From: Pseudomonas nabeulensis
GTDB taxonomy: Bacteria; Pseudomonadota; Gammaproteobacteria; Pseudomonadales; Pseudomonadaceae
Assembly (NCBI RefSeq): GCF_004682045.1
Contig: NZ_QUZT01000002.1
Coordinates: 1-64,000 of the forward strand
Length of the DNA: 64,000 bases
Direction: 5' to 3'
Shown here: positions 52,935 through 61,856 of the stretch, piece after piece
Position numbering within the stretch: position 1 is the first letter of the stretch
Layout of the letters: each line of letters opens with the position of its first letter
Made by a program: the position numbers and the translations under genes
Notes under the pieces: generated by a model
What the model was told of the DNA's origin: nothing
The model's database searches: none
What the model saw: only the letters and a program-made list of their open reading frames with translations

Positions 52935-55367
52935 ATGTCCCGCACGCTAGACACCCTGTTGCGCCCCAGCCTGTTAGCCATGGCCATCGCCCTCAGCGCA
53001 CCGTTGGCCAGTACCTCGCTGATCGCCGCCGAACAGGCCTCCAGCGTGCGCGCCTACAACCTGCCAGCCGCGCCATTGGCCAGCACCCTGAACCAAATCG
53101 CCAGCCAGGCCGGCATCGCACTCACCCTCAACCCGGCCTTCGCCTCGGGCAAGACCTCGGCCCCGGTCCAGGGCCAGTTCGACCCACAGGGCGCATTGCG
53201 TGAAGCATTGCGGGGTACGGGTTTGCAGTTGGAGCAGAGCAGTGCTGGGACTTATACGTTGGTGCCGGTTCCGGAGGGCGTGATGGCGCTGCCGGTGACC
53301 AATATCACCGGGCAAGATGCCAACCTGGAAAGTGCCTGGGGCCCGGTGCAAGGCTACCTGGCCAGCCGCACCGCCGCCGGCACCAAGACCGATACCGCAT
53401 TGGTGGAAGCGCCGCGCTCGATTTCCGTTGCCACCCGCGAGCAGATGCAAGACCGCAACGTCCAAAACCTGGATGACGCCGTCAAATACATGCCCGGCAT
53501 CGTCTCCGCCAGCTACGGCAGCGACACCCGCTATGACTGGATGCGCGTGCGCGGTTTCGAACCGACCCAATTCCTCGACGGCCTGCCCCTGCCGCGCGGC
53601 GTGTACGCCAACCCGAAAGCCGAGACCTGGAACCTCGACCGCATCGCCCTGCTGCGTGGCCCGGCCTCGTCGGTGTACGGCCAAACCCCGCCGGGCGGTC
53701 TGCTGGATATGGTCAGCCGGCGTCCCAGCGAAGAGTCCAGCCATGCGATCCAAGTGCAATACGGCAGTGACAACTACCGCCAGATCAACTTCGCCAGCAC
53801 CGGCAAGATCGATGATGAGGGGGAATTCCTCTACGGCGTCAGCGGCGTGGTGCGCGATGCCGGCACCCAGGTCGATCACATCGACAACAAGCGCTACAAC
53901 ATCGCGCCGAGCCTGACCTGGAACATCGATACCGATACCAAGCTGACCCTGCTTTCGCAGTTCACCCGTGACGATACCGGGGCTACCAGCCAGTTCATGC
54001 CGATCCAGGGCACCAAGATCAAATCGTCGTTGGGCAAGGTGTCCCACCACAAAAACCTGGGCGACCCGGACTACGAGTTCTACGACCGTACCTACTATGC
54101 GTTGGGCTATGCGTTCGAGCACCGCTTCAACGACACCTGGCAGTTCAAGCAGAACCTGCGTTACACCAAGTCGGAGTTGTCGTTCCAACAACTGACCGTG
54201 GGCTCTTTCATCTACTCGCCGGCGAACGCTGCGGGCGATATCAGCCGTTCGTCCACCAACGTTGACGAGAACATCGGTCAATTCGCCGTGGACAACAACT
54301 TCCAGGCAGACTTCGCCACCGGCGACATCACCCACACCTTGTTGCTTGGCCTGGATCACCAGCGCACCGATACCTCCTATCGGACCATCTACGGCACGGC
54401 CTCCAACATCAACATCTACAACCCAATCAACACCACACCGACCCTGCGCCCGGTCGGCGTCACGCCGTATTACGACTACAACCAGAAAACCATCCAGACT
54501 GGCCTTTACGTTCAAGACCAGATGGCCCTGGACAACTGGCGCCTGACCCTGGGTGGTCGTGAAGACTGGGTGCACCAGGGCACCACCTACTTCAATAAGC
54601 AGGACGCCACCAACACCGACCGCAGCAAGAACTTCAGCGGCAACGCAGCGCTCAGCTACGTGTTCGATTCCGGCTTTGTCCCGTATCTGTCCTATGCCGA
54701 GTCGTTCCAGCCGGCGAGCAACGCCAGCGTCGATCCGGTCATCTCCTACAAACCCACCGAAGGCAAACAGTGGGAGTTGGGGATCAAGTACCAACCGCCA
54801 GGCTCCAACACCCTACTGAGTGCTGCGGTGTATGACCTGACCCAGAAGAACGTGCTGGTGACCCGGATCGGTTCGGGTGGCGAGTCGATTACCGACCAGG
54901 CCGGCGAAGTGAAGGTCAAGGGTCTGGAACTGGAAGCGGTGTCCGATGTGACCGAGAACCTCAAGGTCATCGCCGCCTACACCCTGGCCAAATCCGAGGT
55001 GCAAACCGGTATCCACAAAGGCAACCGCCTGCAACTGATACCCAACCAACAAGCCTCGCTGTGGACTGACTACACCTGGCATACCGGTCCGCTTGACGGC
55101 TTCGGCATTGGCTTCGGCGCCCGCTACACCGGCAACACCTACGGCAACCAGGAAAACACCTGGACCGGCAAGGCCAACGCCTACACCGTATTCGACGGGT
55201 CGGTGCACTACGACCTCGGCCGCCTGGACAACAGCCTCAAAGGCGCCTCGGTGAAACTCAACGCCACCAACCTGTTCAACAAGGACTACCTTTCTACCTG
55301 CGACGGCAACTATTGCTACTTCGGCGATCAACGCAGCGTCGTCGCCAGCGCCACCTACCAGTGGTAA
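52935..55367 (+). CDS. fiuA: TonB-dependent siderophore receptor with signalling domain
   Basis: 810 residues. A signal peptide (about 1-32, ending ALA-like SLIAAE) is followed by an STN/secretin-TonB short domain (about 36-105, NLPAAPLASTLNQIASQAGI) that signals to FecR. The plug has DDAVKYMPGIVSASYGSDTR and LRGPASSVYGQTPPGGLLDM, and the 22-strand barrel ends in a C-terminal aromatic (TYQW). The signalling domain and upstream sigma/FecR pair show it induces its own synthesis. Ferrichrome specificity is inferred from gene order; ferrioxamine- or pyoverdine-type ligands are possible. GGAG precedes the ATG. Confidence 0.83.
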   Translation: MSRTLDTLLRPSLLAMAIALSAPLASTSLIAAEQASSVRAYNLPAAPLASTLNQIASQAGIALTLNPAFASGKTSAPVQGQFDPQGALREALRGTGLQLEQSSAGTYTLVPVPEGVMALPVTNITGQDANLESAWGPVQGYLASRTAAGTKTDTALVEAPRSISVATREQMQDRNVQNLDDAVKYMPGIVSASYGSDTRYDWMRVRGFEPTQFLDGLPLPRGVYANPKAETWNLDRIALLRGPASSVYGQTPPGGLLDMVSRRPSEESSHAIQVQYGSDNYRQINFASTGKIDDEGEFLYGVSGVVRDAGTQVDHIDNKRYNIAPSLTWNIDTDTKLTLLSQFTRDDTGATSQFMPIQGTKIKSSLGKVSHHKNLGDPDYEFYDRTYYALGYAFEHRFNDTWQFKQNLRYTKSELSFQQLTVGSFIYSPANAAGDISRSSTNVDENIGQFAVDNNFQADFATGDITHTLLLGLDHQRTDTSYRTIYGTASNINIYNPINTTPTLRPVGVTPYYDYNQKTIQTGLYVQDQMALDNWRLTLGGREDWVHQGTTYFNKQDATNTDRSKNFSGNAALSYVFDSGFVPYLSYAESFQPASNASVDPVISYKPTEGKQWELGIKYQPPGSNTLLSAAVYDLTQKNVLVTRIGSGGESITDQAGEVKVKGLELEAVSDVTENLKVIAAYTLAKSEVQTGIHKGNRLQLIPNQQASLWTDYTWHTGPLDGFGIGFGARYTGNTYGNQENTWTGKANAYTVFDGSVHYDLGRLDNSLKGASVKLNATNLFNKDYLSTCDGNYCYFGDQRSVVASATYQW

Positions 55368-55386
55368 TCCGCTGAGCTAACAACCA

Positions 55387-55409
55387 GGCCGCCCACCCGG
55401 GGCGGCTTT
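55387..55409 (+). terminator. Hairpin between the receptor and PepSY genes
   Basis: GCCGCCC (55388-55394), loop, GGGCGGC (55400-55406), then TTTGG. The stem is strong but the T-run short, so it may attenuate transcription into the downstream PepSY gene. Confidence 0.55.
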
Positions 55410-55430
55410 GGTGTATCTGAAGGCTGGAAA

Positions 55431-56525
55431 ATGAAAAGCAAAACCATCCGCCGCTGGTCCTTTATCCACACCTGGACCAGCCTGATCTGCACGGTGTTCC
55501 TGCTGTTGCTCGCCCTCACCGGCCTGCCGCTGGTGTTTCACCATGAGATCGATCACCTGCTGGGCAACGAGCCGCAACTGGCGCAGATGCCGGCCGACAC
55601 GCCACAGTTGAACCTGGAACAGCTTGTGGCCAAGGCTCAGGCCCATCGTCCCGGCGAAGCCATGCAGTACCTGGCCTGGGATGAGGACGACAAGAACGGC
55701 GTGATCGCGATCATGGCTGCTACCGCTGGCACCGAGCCCAACGCGTCCCACACCTTCATGCTGGATGCGCGCACCGGTGAGGCGGTGGAGATGCCCTCGG
55801 CGAATGGCGGTTTCACGCTGTTCTTGCTGCGCCTGCATGTGGATATGTTTGCCGGTCTGCCGGGCAAGTTGCTGCTGGCGTTTATGGGCCTGCTGTTTGT
55901 GGTGGCGATTGTCTCGGGCACGGTGTTGTACCTGCCGTTTATGCGCCGCTTGAAGTTCGCCACCGTGCGCCAGGACAAGTCCACGCGCCTGCGCTGGCTC
56001 GACCTGCATAACCTGATCGGCGTGGTCACCCTGACCTGGGCCTTGGTGGTGGGCGTGACCGGTGTGATCAGTGCCTGCGCCGACCTGATCATCGCCGCCT
56101 GGCGCCAGGACAGCCTCAGCGCGATGATCGAGCCATACAAAAATGCGCCGCCGCTGACTCAACGCGCACCGGCCACCGAGTTGCTGGCCATCGCCGCCAA
56201 GGCCGCGCCCGGCATGGAGCCGGACTTTATCGCCTTCCCCGGCACACGGTTTTCCAGTGAGCATCACTACGCGGTATTCATGAAGGGCAGCACGCATTTG
56301 ACCTCTCATCTGCTCACGCCGGTGCTGATCGACGCCAGCACCCTGGCCGTCACCGCCATCGCCGAACGGCCGTGGTACATGGACGCCATGGGCATGTCCC
56401 AGCCGCTGCACTTTGGCGACTACGGCGGCATGCCGATGAAGATTTTGTGGGCGGTGCTGGATGTGCTGACGATCATCGTGCTGGGCAGCGGGGTTTACCT
56501 GTGGATAGTCAGGCGTAAAACATGA
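55431..56525 (+). CDS. PepSY-domain membrane protein (siderophore/iron-reductase type)
   Basis: 364 residues with about four membrane spans (about 10-32, 138-162, 195-222, 338-358) and PepSY domains in the two periplasmic loops. The opening RRWSFIHTWTSLICTVFLLL, with conserved His, and the later LRWLDLHNLIGVVTLTW are typical of PepSY-associated membrane proteins found beside TonB receptors. Members of this group are thought to reduce or release iron from the imported siderophore; no reaction is proven for this one. The gene follows the receptor by 63 bases, and its TGA overlaps the next ATG. Confidence 0.82.
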   Translation: MKSKTIRRWSFIHTWTSLICTVFLLLLALTGLPLVFHHEIDHLLGNEPQLAQMPADTPQLNLEQLVAKAQAHRPGEAMQYLAWDEDDKNGVIAIMAATAGTEPNASHTFMLDARTGEAVEMPSANGGFTLFLLRLHVDMFAGLPGKLLLAFMGLLFVVAIVSGTVLYLPFMRRLKFATVRQDKSTRLRWLDLHNLIGVVTLTWALVVGVTGVISACADLIIAAWRQDSLSAMIEPYKNAPPLTQRAPATELLAIAAKAAPGMEPDFIAFPGTRFSSEHHYAVFMKGSTHLTSHLLTPVLIDASTLAVTAIAERPWYMDAMGMSQPLHFGDYGGMPMKILWAVLDVLTIIVLGSGVYLWIVRRKT

Positions 56526-56704
56526 AGCCGCGTCAGTCGAGTTTCTGGAAGGTGTTTGGCATTCCACTGGGGATTGGCCTGCTCAGTGCTGCCGGGTTGT
56601 TTGCGGCGCTGCTGGGGGATGGGTGGTGGGATTCGTTGAGTTGGGTGGGGTTGGGGGTGCCGGCGGTCATCGGTTTATGGGGGTTGTTGCGGCGGCGTGG
56701 CTGA
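56522..56704 (+). CDS. 60-residue two-span membrane protein
   Basis: Two hydrophobic spans (VFGIPLGIGLLSAAGLFAAL and LSWVGLGVPAVIGLWGLL) joined by a WWD turn, with basic ends (MKPRQSSFWK, RRRG). The ATG overlaps the PepSY stop (ATGA), so the two are translationally coupled. It is likely to be a small partner of the PepSY protein in iron handling. I do not recognise a named family. Confidence 0.7.
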   Translation: MKPRQSSFWKVFGIPLGIGLLSAAGLFAALLGDGWWDSLSWVGLGVPAVIGLWGLLRRRG

Positions 56705-56711
56705 TGGTGCT

Positions 56712-56782
56712 ATCGGGGGCAAGCCCCCTCCCACATTTTGACCGCGGCGCCTATCCAATGTGGGAGGGGGCTTGCCCCCGAT
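56712..56782. repeat. REPIN upstream of the GST gene
   Basis: Plain arms at 56712-56734 and 56760-56782 in inverted orientation with a 25-base spacer. It occupies the gap after the 60-residue gene. Confidence 0.92.
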
Positions 56783-56844
56783 GAGGCCTTCAAAAACACC
56801 CTCAATGCCTCTAGGCTAGCGGCTGCCCATCTTGAGGAATGCCC

Positions 56845-57468
56845 ATGTCCACCATGACCTTGTTCCACAACCCCGCCTCCCCCTTCGTACGCAAAGTCCG
56901 AGTCCTGCTGCTGGAAACCGGCCAGCAGGACCGCGTAGCCCTGCACGCCTGCATGCCAACCCCGGTCACCCCGGACAGCAACGTGGTACAAGGCAACCCC
57001 GTGGGCAAGATCCCGGCCCTGCGCCTGGCCGACGGCTCGGTACTGCATGACAGCCGGGTGATCCTCGATTACTTCGACCACCAGCACGTCGGCAACCCGC
57101 TAATCCCCCGCGACGGCTCGGCGCGCTGGCGCCGCCTGACCCTGGCCTCGATGGCCGACGGCATCATGGATGCCGCCGTGCTGGTGCGCTATGAAAGTGC
57201 GTTGCGCCCGGTGGAAAAACACTGGGACCAATGGCTGGATGAGCAACGCAACAAGATCCGCCGCACCCTCGCCGAACTGGAAGCCGACGCGATTGCCGAG
57301 CTGGCCAGCCACTTCGACATCGCCGCGATCAGCGTCGCGTGCGCATTGGGCTATCTGGATTTCCGCCATCCGGATATGCAATGGCGGTTGGATAACCCGA
57401 AGCTTGCGGCGTGGTACGCCGAGGTCAGCCAGCGGCCTTCGATGCAGCAGACCCAGCCTCCGGCCTAA
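56845..57468 (+). CDS. Glutathione S-transferase family protein
   Basis: 207 residues from the ATG at 56845, six bases after GAGGA; an ATG two codons earlier touches the ribosome site. The N-terminal thioredoxin-like domain starts MTLFHNPASPFVRKVRVLLL, with Ser near residue 11 the likely thiol-activating residue, and has the cis-Pro loop GKIPALRLADG and the DSRVILDYFD glutathione contacts. An all-helical C-terminal domain follows from about residue 85. The substrate is unknown. It has the same place beside the iron-uptake cluster as PA0473 of P. aeruginosa. Confidence 0.88.
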   Translation: MSTMTLFHNPASPFVRKVRVLLLETGQQDRVALHACMPTPVTPDSNVVQGNPVGKIPALRLADGSVLHDSRVILDYFDHQHVGNPLIPRDGSARWRRLTLASMADGIMDAAVLVRYESALRPVEKHWDQWLDEQRNKIRRTLAELEADAIAELASHFDIAAISVACALGYLDFRHPDMQWRLDNPKLAAWYAEVSQRPSMQQTQPPA

Positions 57469-57486
57469 AGCCCAACGCTATCAAAT

Positions 57487-57573
57487 GTGGGAGGGGGCTT
57501 GCCCCCGATGGCGGTGTATCTGCACCAGATGGGCTAACTGACCCACCGCTATCGGGGGCAAGCCCCCTCCCAC
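57487..57573. repeat. REPIN between GST and creD
   Basis: Plain arms at 57487-57509 and 57551-57573, inverted, with a 41-base spacer containing an imperfect hairpin (GCGGTG...CACCGC). It lies between two convergent genes. Confidence 0.92.
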
Positions 57574-57642
57574 ATTGTCCGGTGGCGTGGTTGAGATAAT
57601 CGACAAGCCTGGCTTTCATCTGCTGATCTTCGCGCAACCCAA

Positions 57643-59013
57643 TCATTGCACCGCCTCCAGATCAAACTGCAATGGCTCCGGCTTACGCCTGCCCACCCCA
57701 TACCAATCCAATTTGCGCGTCAGCACCATCACTGTGCCCAGCAGGCCAAACAGCAACAGCGAGCCCATCAACAGCGCGTAATCCTCGGCACTCAACAGCC
57801 CGTACAACAAGCCATACAACGCCGCCAACCCCGCCGAAAACCCCAGGCCGTGGCCGATGCTGCGCAACACGTGGCACACGTAAAATCCGATCAACAACAC
57901 GCAGGCACTGGCCGAGATGAGGTAAGCCATGGCGAACCCGATGTGTTCGGACAACGACAACAGCAGCAGGTAGAAAAACGCCAGGGCAAAGCCCACCAAC
58001 GCATATTGCACCGGGTGCACCGCCAGGCTCTTGAGCACTTCGAACAGGAAGAAGCCGGCAAACGTCAGGGCGATAAACAGCAGTGCGTATTTGATCGCCC
58101 GGTCGCTCTTGAGGTACTGGTCCACCGGGTCGATGAAGTTCACGCCAAAGCTGCGATTCGTGAAGTCCTTGCAGCCCTGGCCGTCCAGGCAGCTTTGCAG
58201 CGCTTGTTCCAGGTTGGTGGAGAAGAATGAGGTCTGCCACGTGGCGCTAAAACCCTGGCCCGTGACGTCACGCTGTGCCGGCAGGAAGTTGCCGACAAAG
58301 CTGGGATGCGGCCAGTTGGACGCCAGGGACACCTGGCTGGTCTTGCCCACCGGCACCACTTGCAGTTGCTCGGTGCCTTGCAGGCGCAGGTCAAACGCGA
58401 ACTCAACCACATACGGCTTTTTGCTGTCCGGCTCCGGCAGCACCGCGTGCACGCCCTCCCCCAACCAGTCCACTTGGGAGCCGGGTTCGAAATCCAGGCG
58501 CTGGCTGCCCAGCTCCAGTTTCAGCGCGTTTTCGATGCCGCGAATATCGCTGATACCCACCGCCAGAAACCCCGGTTCAAAACGGTAATCGGCGAAGTCT
58601 TCGGTGATGCCCATTTGCGCAGGCACCTCGAAATGCCCGCTGATGCGGTTGTCGGCATGGAACAGCCGCGCCTGGTAAATACCCCGCGCGCGCAGTTCGG
58701 TCTGCACCTTGCCGTCGAGCTCAAAACGGTCCGGCAGGAAATACAGACGACCACGCTCTTCACGGGTGACTTCATAGCGTTTGTTGAGCTTTTCATTGAG
58801 CTTCCACTCGCGCACGGTCTTGCGATAAGGCACCACCATCACCGGGCCGGTGAGGCGCTGGCTGTAGCTGGAGCTGCGGGCGATATCCTCCAGCACGGCA
58901 TCACGCGTGTGCTGGCGATCGACGATGATGCCGTTGATCATCAGCAATGGAATCAGCAATACCAGCATCAGCAGCGCAATCGCGCCCAGTTTGAAAAGCA
59001 GACTGCGGTTCAT
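57643..59013 (-). CDS. creD: Inner membrane protein CreD
   Basis: 456 residues. An N-terminal anchor (LGAIALLMLVLLIPLLMING) is followed by a large periplasmic region (about 30-300) and five or six C-terminal spans (from about 308) including LLFIALTFAGFFLFEVL. The protein is the CreBC-regulated envelope protein; in pseudomonads the CreBC/CreD system affects beta-lactam resistance, envelope integrity and biofilm. It lies 51 bases after creC in the same direction. The start was taken at the ATG at 59013, which has GGGAGAG nearby. Confidence 0.93.
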   Translation of the reverse strand: MNRSLLFKLGAIALLMLVLLIPLLMINGIIVDRQHTRDAVLEDIARSSSYSQRLTGPVMVVPYRKTVREWKLNEKLNKRYEVTREERGRLYFLPDRFELDGKVQTELRARGIYQARLFHADNRISGHFEVPAQMGITEDFADYRFEPGFLAVGISDIRGIENALKLELGSQRLDFEPGSQVDWLGEGVHAVLPEPDSKKPYVVEFAFDLRLQGTEQLQVVPVGKTSQVSLASNWPHPSFVGNFLPAQRDVTGQGFSATWQTSFFSTNLEQALQSCLDGQGCKDFTNRSFGVNFIDPVDQYLKSDRAIKYALLFIALTFAGFFLFEVLKSLAVHPVQYALVGFALAFFYLLLLSLSEHIGFAMAYLISASACVLLIGFYVCHVLRSIGHGLGFSAGLAALYGLLYGLLSAEDYALLMGSLLLFGLLGTVMVLTRKLDWYGVGRRKPEPLQFDLEAVQ

Positions 59014-59064
59014 GGGACTCTCCCTGTTTTGATGGGGCGAGTCTGGGCAGTCGGTGTGGGAGGT

Positions 59065-60504
59065 TTATGTGGGTTGTGTGGAGACTGTGTGGAGATGCAA
59101 CGTCACCAGCACGCCACCCGGTACGTTGCCGATCTGCAACGCACCGCCGTGCAGCTTCATCACTTCCTCGACAAAGTTGAGGCCCAGGCCTGTGCTTTTG
59201 CGCCCGCTGGCCGGGCGTGGCAGCGAGTAGAAGCGCTCACTCAGGCGCGGCAACGCGTAATCGGGAATCGCAGCGGCCTGGTTGAACAGGCTGACTTGCA
59301 CGTCATTGTGCAGGGTGTGGGCGCTGAATTTAAGGGTGCCACCGGGCGGTGTGAAGTCCAGCGCGTTGTCCAACAGATTGCCCAGGGCCTGACGCAACAG
59401 GAACGGCTCGCCGTACACCTTCACCTGCGCACCAATCGCCTGCTCGACCTGCAAGCCGGCGCCTTCGATTCGCGCGCACTGGGCCTTGAGCACATCGTCG
59501 ACCATTGCCGCCAGCGGGATGCTCACCTGCGCTTCCAGCCCCTGACGTTGCTCCACTTGCGCCAGGTTCAGCAGACGTTCGATCAACTGCTGCAAGCGCG
59601 CGCTTTCGCTGTCGATATTGCCGACAAACCGCTGCTGCTGCTCGCGGCTCATATCGCCCTGCAACAGCTCCGCCGCTCCGCGAATCGCGGCCAGGGGGCT
59701 TTTCAATTCGTGAGTCAGGGTGTGCACGTAATGCTCGACGTAGGCCTTGCCTTCCAGTTGCGTGCGCATGTGTTCCACGGCGGTGGACAGCTGCTTGAGC
59801 TCGCCACCCCGGTAATGCGGCAACTCGGCGCGCCGGCCTTCGCTGACGGCTTCCGCGTACGCCGTGAGCCGACGCAACGCCACGCTCAGCCACCACGACA
59901 ACAGCGCACCGAGCAACAGGCCGAGGATCACCAACCCGGCGCCGTACCACAGCAGGCGGCGCTCAGTGCGATCCACATAGGGCTGCAACGAGCTGTTGGG
60001 TTTGGCCACGGTGACCACGCCGATGATCTGGCCGTTGTCGCGGATCGGCGCGCCTACGTGCATCACCGACGACGCTGGGTCGTCCAGTTCACTGCGGGTG
60101 GAACGGGCGCCGTATTCGCCGCGCAGGGTCAGGTACACGTCGTTCCACTTGGAGTAGTCCTGGCCAACCGCTTCGCCGGACGAGTCGAGCAATACGGTGC
60201 CCTGGGCGTCCGTTACATAGATACGGTGGTTGACCTGGTTTTTCGGCAGCCCCCAAATAGTCGCCCCCGGCTGGCGATTGCCGTAGGCCTTGAGCAGTTC
60301 GGGCCAGTGGCTTTGGCCGAGGGTGCCATTCTTCACATCCTCGCGCAGGATCTCGGCCAGCAGGTTGGCGGTGTCCACCAGGGTTTCTTCGGTGGACTGG
60401 CGCACGCCGGGGCGGATTTCCTTCATCACGGTGCTGAGCACAAAGTAACCGGTCAGGCCGATAAACAGCGCGTACACCAGGAAGATCCGCAGCCCGAGGC
60501 GCAT
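59065..60504 (-). CDS. creC: Two-component sensor histidine kinase CreC
   Basis: 479 residues. Two membrane spans (about 6-27 and 186-206) enclose a periplasmic sensor. Next are a HAMP linker, a HisKA domain with the phospho-accepting His in HTLTHELKSPLAAIRGAAEL near residue 264, and a HATPase domain with N-box LGNLLDNALDFTPPGG and G-boxes STGLGLNFV. It phosphorylates CreB. Its ATG shares one base with the creB stop codon (TGATG). Confidence 0.95.
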   Translation of the reverse strand: MRLGLRIFLVYALFIGLTGYFVLSTVMKEIRPGVRQSTEETLVDTANLLAEILREDVKNGTLGQSHWPELLKAYGNRQPGATIWGLPKNQVNHRIYVTDAQGTVLLDSSGEAVGQDYSKWNDVYLTLRGEYGARSTRSELDDPASSVMHVGAPIRDNGQIIGVVTVAKPNSSLQPYVDRTERRLLWYGAGLVILGLLLGALLSWWLSVALRRLTAYAEAVSEGRRAELPHYRGGELKQLSTAVEHMRTQLEGKAYVEHYVHTLTHELKSPLAAIRGAAELLQGDMSREQQQRFVGNIDSESARLQQLIERLLNLAQVEQRQGLEAQVSIPLAAMVDDVLKAQCARIEGAGLQVEQAIGAQVKVYGEPFLLRQALGNLLDNALDFTPPGGTLKFSAHTLHNDVQVSLFNQAAAIPDYALPRLSERFYSLPRPASGRKSTGLGLNFVEEVMKLHGGALQIGNVPGGVLVTLHLHTVSTQPT

Positions 60505-61172
60505 CAGCTGTTGCTCGGGCTGTAGCTGTAACCGAGGCCGCGATGGGTCTGGATCGGCTCGGCATCGGCGGCCACCGCCCGCAGTTTGCTGCGCAGGCTC
60601 TTGATGTGGCTGTCGATATTGCGCTCATAACCGGCGTCTGCCGCTACGCCCACCGCGTCCAGCAACTGCTCGCGGCTGAACACCCGCTCGGGTTGTTCCA
60701 GCAGGCTTTGCAGCAGGCGGAATTCATGCCGCGTGAGGCTCAGCGCTTGGCCGCGATAATTGATCTGCATGCGCTCGCGGTCGACCTGGAACACGGCAGG
60801 CGCCACACCGGGGCCCACACGCTTGAGAATCGCCCGTACCCGCGCCGCCACTTCCCGTGGGCTGAACGGCTTGACCACGTAATCATCGGCGCCAATCTCC
60901 AGCCCCACCACCCGGTCGATCTCGCCGTCCCGCGCACTGAGGAACATCACCGGCACTTCGCTGAACCGGCGCAGTTGCTTGCAGGTTTCAAAACCGCTGA
61001 TGTCCGGCAGGCCGATGTCGAGGATGATGAGGTCCGCCGGGGTCTGGCGCTGATGGGCCAGGGCCTCCTGGCCGAGACTCAGCCAGGTGGTGGTGAAGCC
61101 TTCGCCTTGCAGGGCGAATATCAGCGTGTCGGCGATGGCCGCTTCGTCTTCGACAATCAGGATGTGGGGCAT
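60504..61172 (-). CDS. creB: Two-component response regulator CreB
   Basis: 222 residues of the OmpR/PhoB type. The receiver has VEDEAAIADTL acid residues, the phospho-acceptor Asp in DLIILDIGLPDISGFE (about residue 52) and the signal Lys in VVKPFSPREV. The C-terminal winged-helix DNA-binding domain has LTRHEFRLLQSLLEQPERVF, then SHIKSLRSKLR. It is the first gene of creBCD. I looked for its published TTCAC-N6-TTCAC tag in the local gaps and did not find one. Confidence 0.95.
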   Translation of the reverse strand: MPHILIVEDEAAIADTLIFALQGEGFTTTWLSLGQEALAHQRQTPADLIILDIGLPDISGFETCKQLRRFSEVPVMFLSARDGEIDRVVGLEIGADDYVVKPFSPREVAARVRAILKRVGPGVAPAVFQVDRERMQINYRGQALSLTRHEFRLLQSLLEQPERVFSREQLLDAVGVAADAGYERNIDSHIKSLRSKLRAVAADAEPIQTHRGLGYSYSPSNS

Positions 61173-61181
61173 GGGGGTCCG

Positions 61182-61682
61182 TCAGCAGTCCGGTTTGTCG
61201 GCAGTGTAACGACGGGCCGGGTTCACCGCAGCGCCAAATTCACGCAACGCCTTGGCGCCGATCAACAGCGGGTAGTTGAAGCTGCTGCGGTCGGTGAGGT
61301 TGACCTCGACGGTGCGCTTGACGTTGCCCAGGCACATTTCCAGGTCGATCACCGGGCGCTTGGCCACCGTGGGCTCGTCCTTGTCGTCGTCTTCGTCGGC
61401 ACGGCTCTTGATCTTGCTGATGCGCGCCACCTTGTGCTCGTAGACCTTGTTGGACGCGTCCTTGCCGCTGATGCGGAAACGCACCCAATCGTCACCGTCA
61501 CGCTGGAAGGTTTCGATATCACGGGCCGACAGCGAGGCGGTGAGCGCGCCGGTGTCCATCTTGGCCTTGAAGGTTTCGCCGATCTCCGGCAGTTGGATGT
61601 ACTCGTAGCGACCGTAGAGGGTCGGTTCGGCGGCCATGACGGGCAAGGCGACCAGGGCGAAGGCGGCAAGGAGCAGTTTCAC
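61182..61682 (-). CDS. Exported retropepsin-like (pfam05618) protein
   Basis: 166 residues from a GTG at 61682 with GAGGA nine bases upstream; a longer frame to 61736 adds an unlikely basic leader. The mature protein follows a signal peptide (KLLLAAFALVALPVMA) and has the single-chain aspartic-protease motif KMDTGALTASLSA, with Asp near residue 42. The family is often annotated as ATP-dependent zinc protease, but there is no ATP- or zinc-binding motif here; a dimeric retropepsin-like fold is more likely. A charged insert (ADEDDDKDE) is notable. It ends 10 bases before creB, so it may be co-transcribed with creBCD. Confidence 0.8.
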   Translation of the reverse strand: MKLLLAAFALVALPVMAAEPTLYGRYEYIQLPEIGETFKAKMDTGALTASLSARDIETFQRDGDDWVRFRISGKDASNKVYEHKVARISKIKSRADEDDDKDEPTVAKRPVIDLEMCLGNVKRTVEVNLTDRSSFNYPLLIGAKALREFGAAVNPARRYTADKPDC

Positions 61683-61856
61683 GAAGTGAGTTCCTCGGAA
61701 TAGAAGTAGGCGGATTCTAGACCGCAACAGCGGCACTTAGTTAGCGCCTCCCACCTTACCCGGCACATTGTGAAACATTCGTCCGACACTTTGCGATTTG
61801 GCCTCTAGACTCAGCTTGCTTATCATGGCCCGCCCACAAGAATCCAAGAGTTGCTT

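Noticed and set aside
58306..60525. 739-codon frame opposite creC/creD
   Set aside because: It crosses two well-supported genes and their gap on the other strand and shows no family features.
61683..61856. CreB tag (TTCAC-N6-TTCAC) in the gap before the creBCD cluster
   Set aside because: I read both strands of the gap and found only single TTCAC- or GTGAA-like words, not the paired motif.
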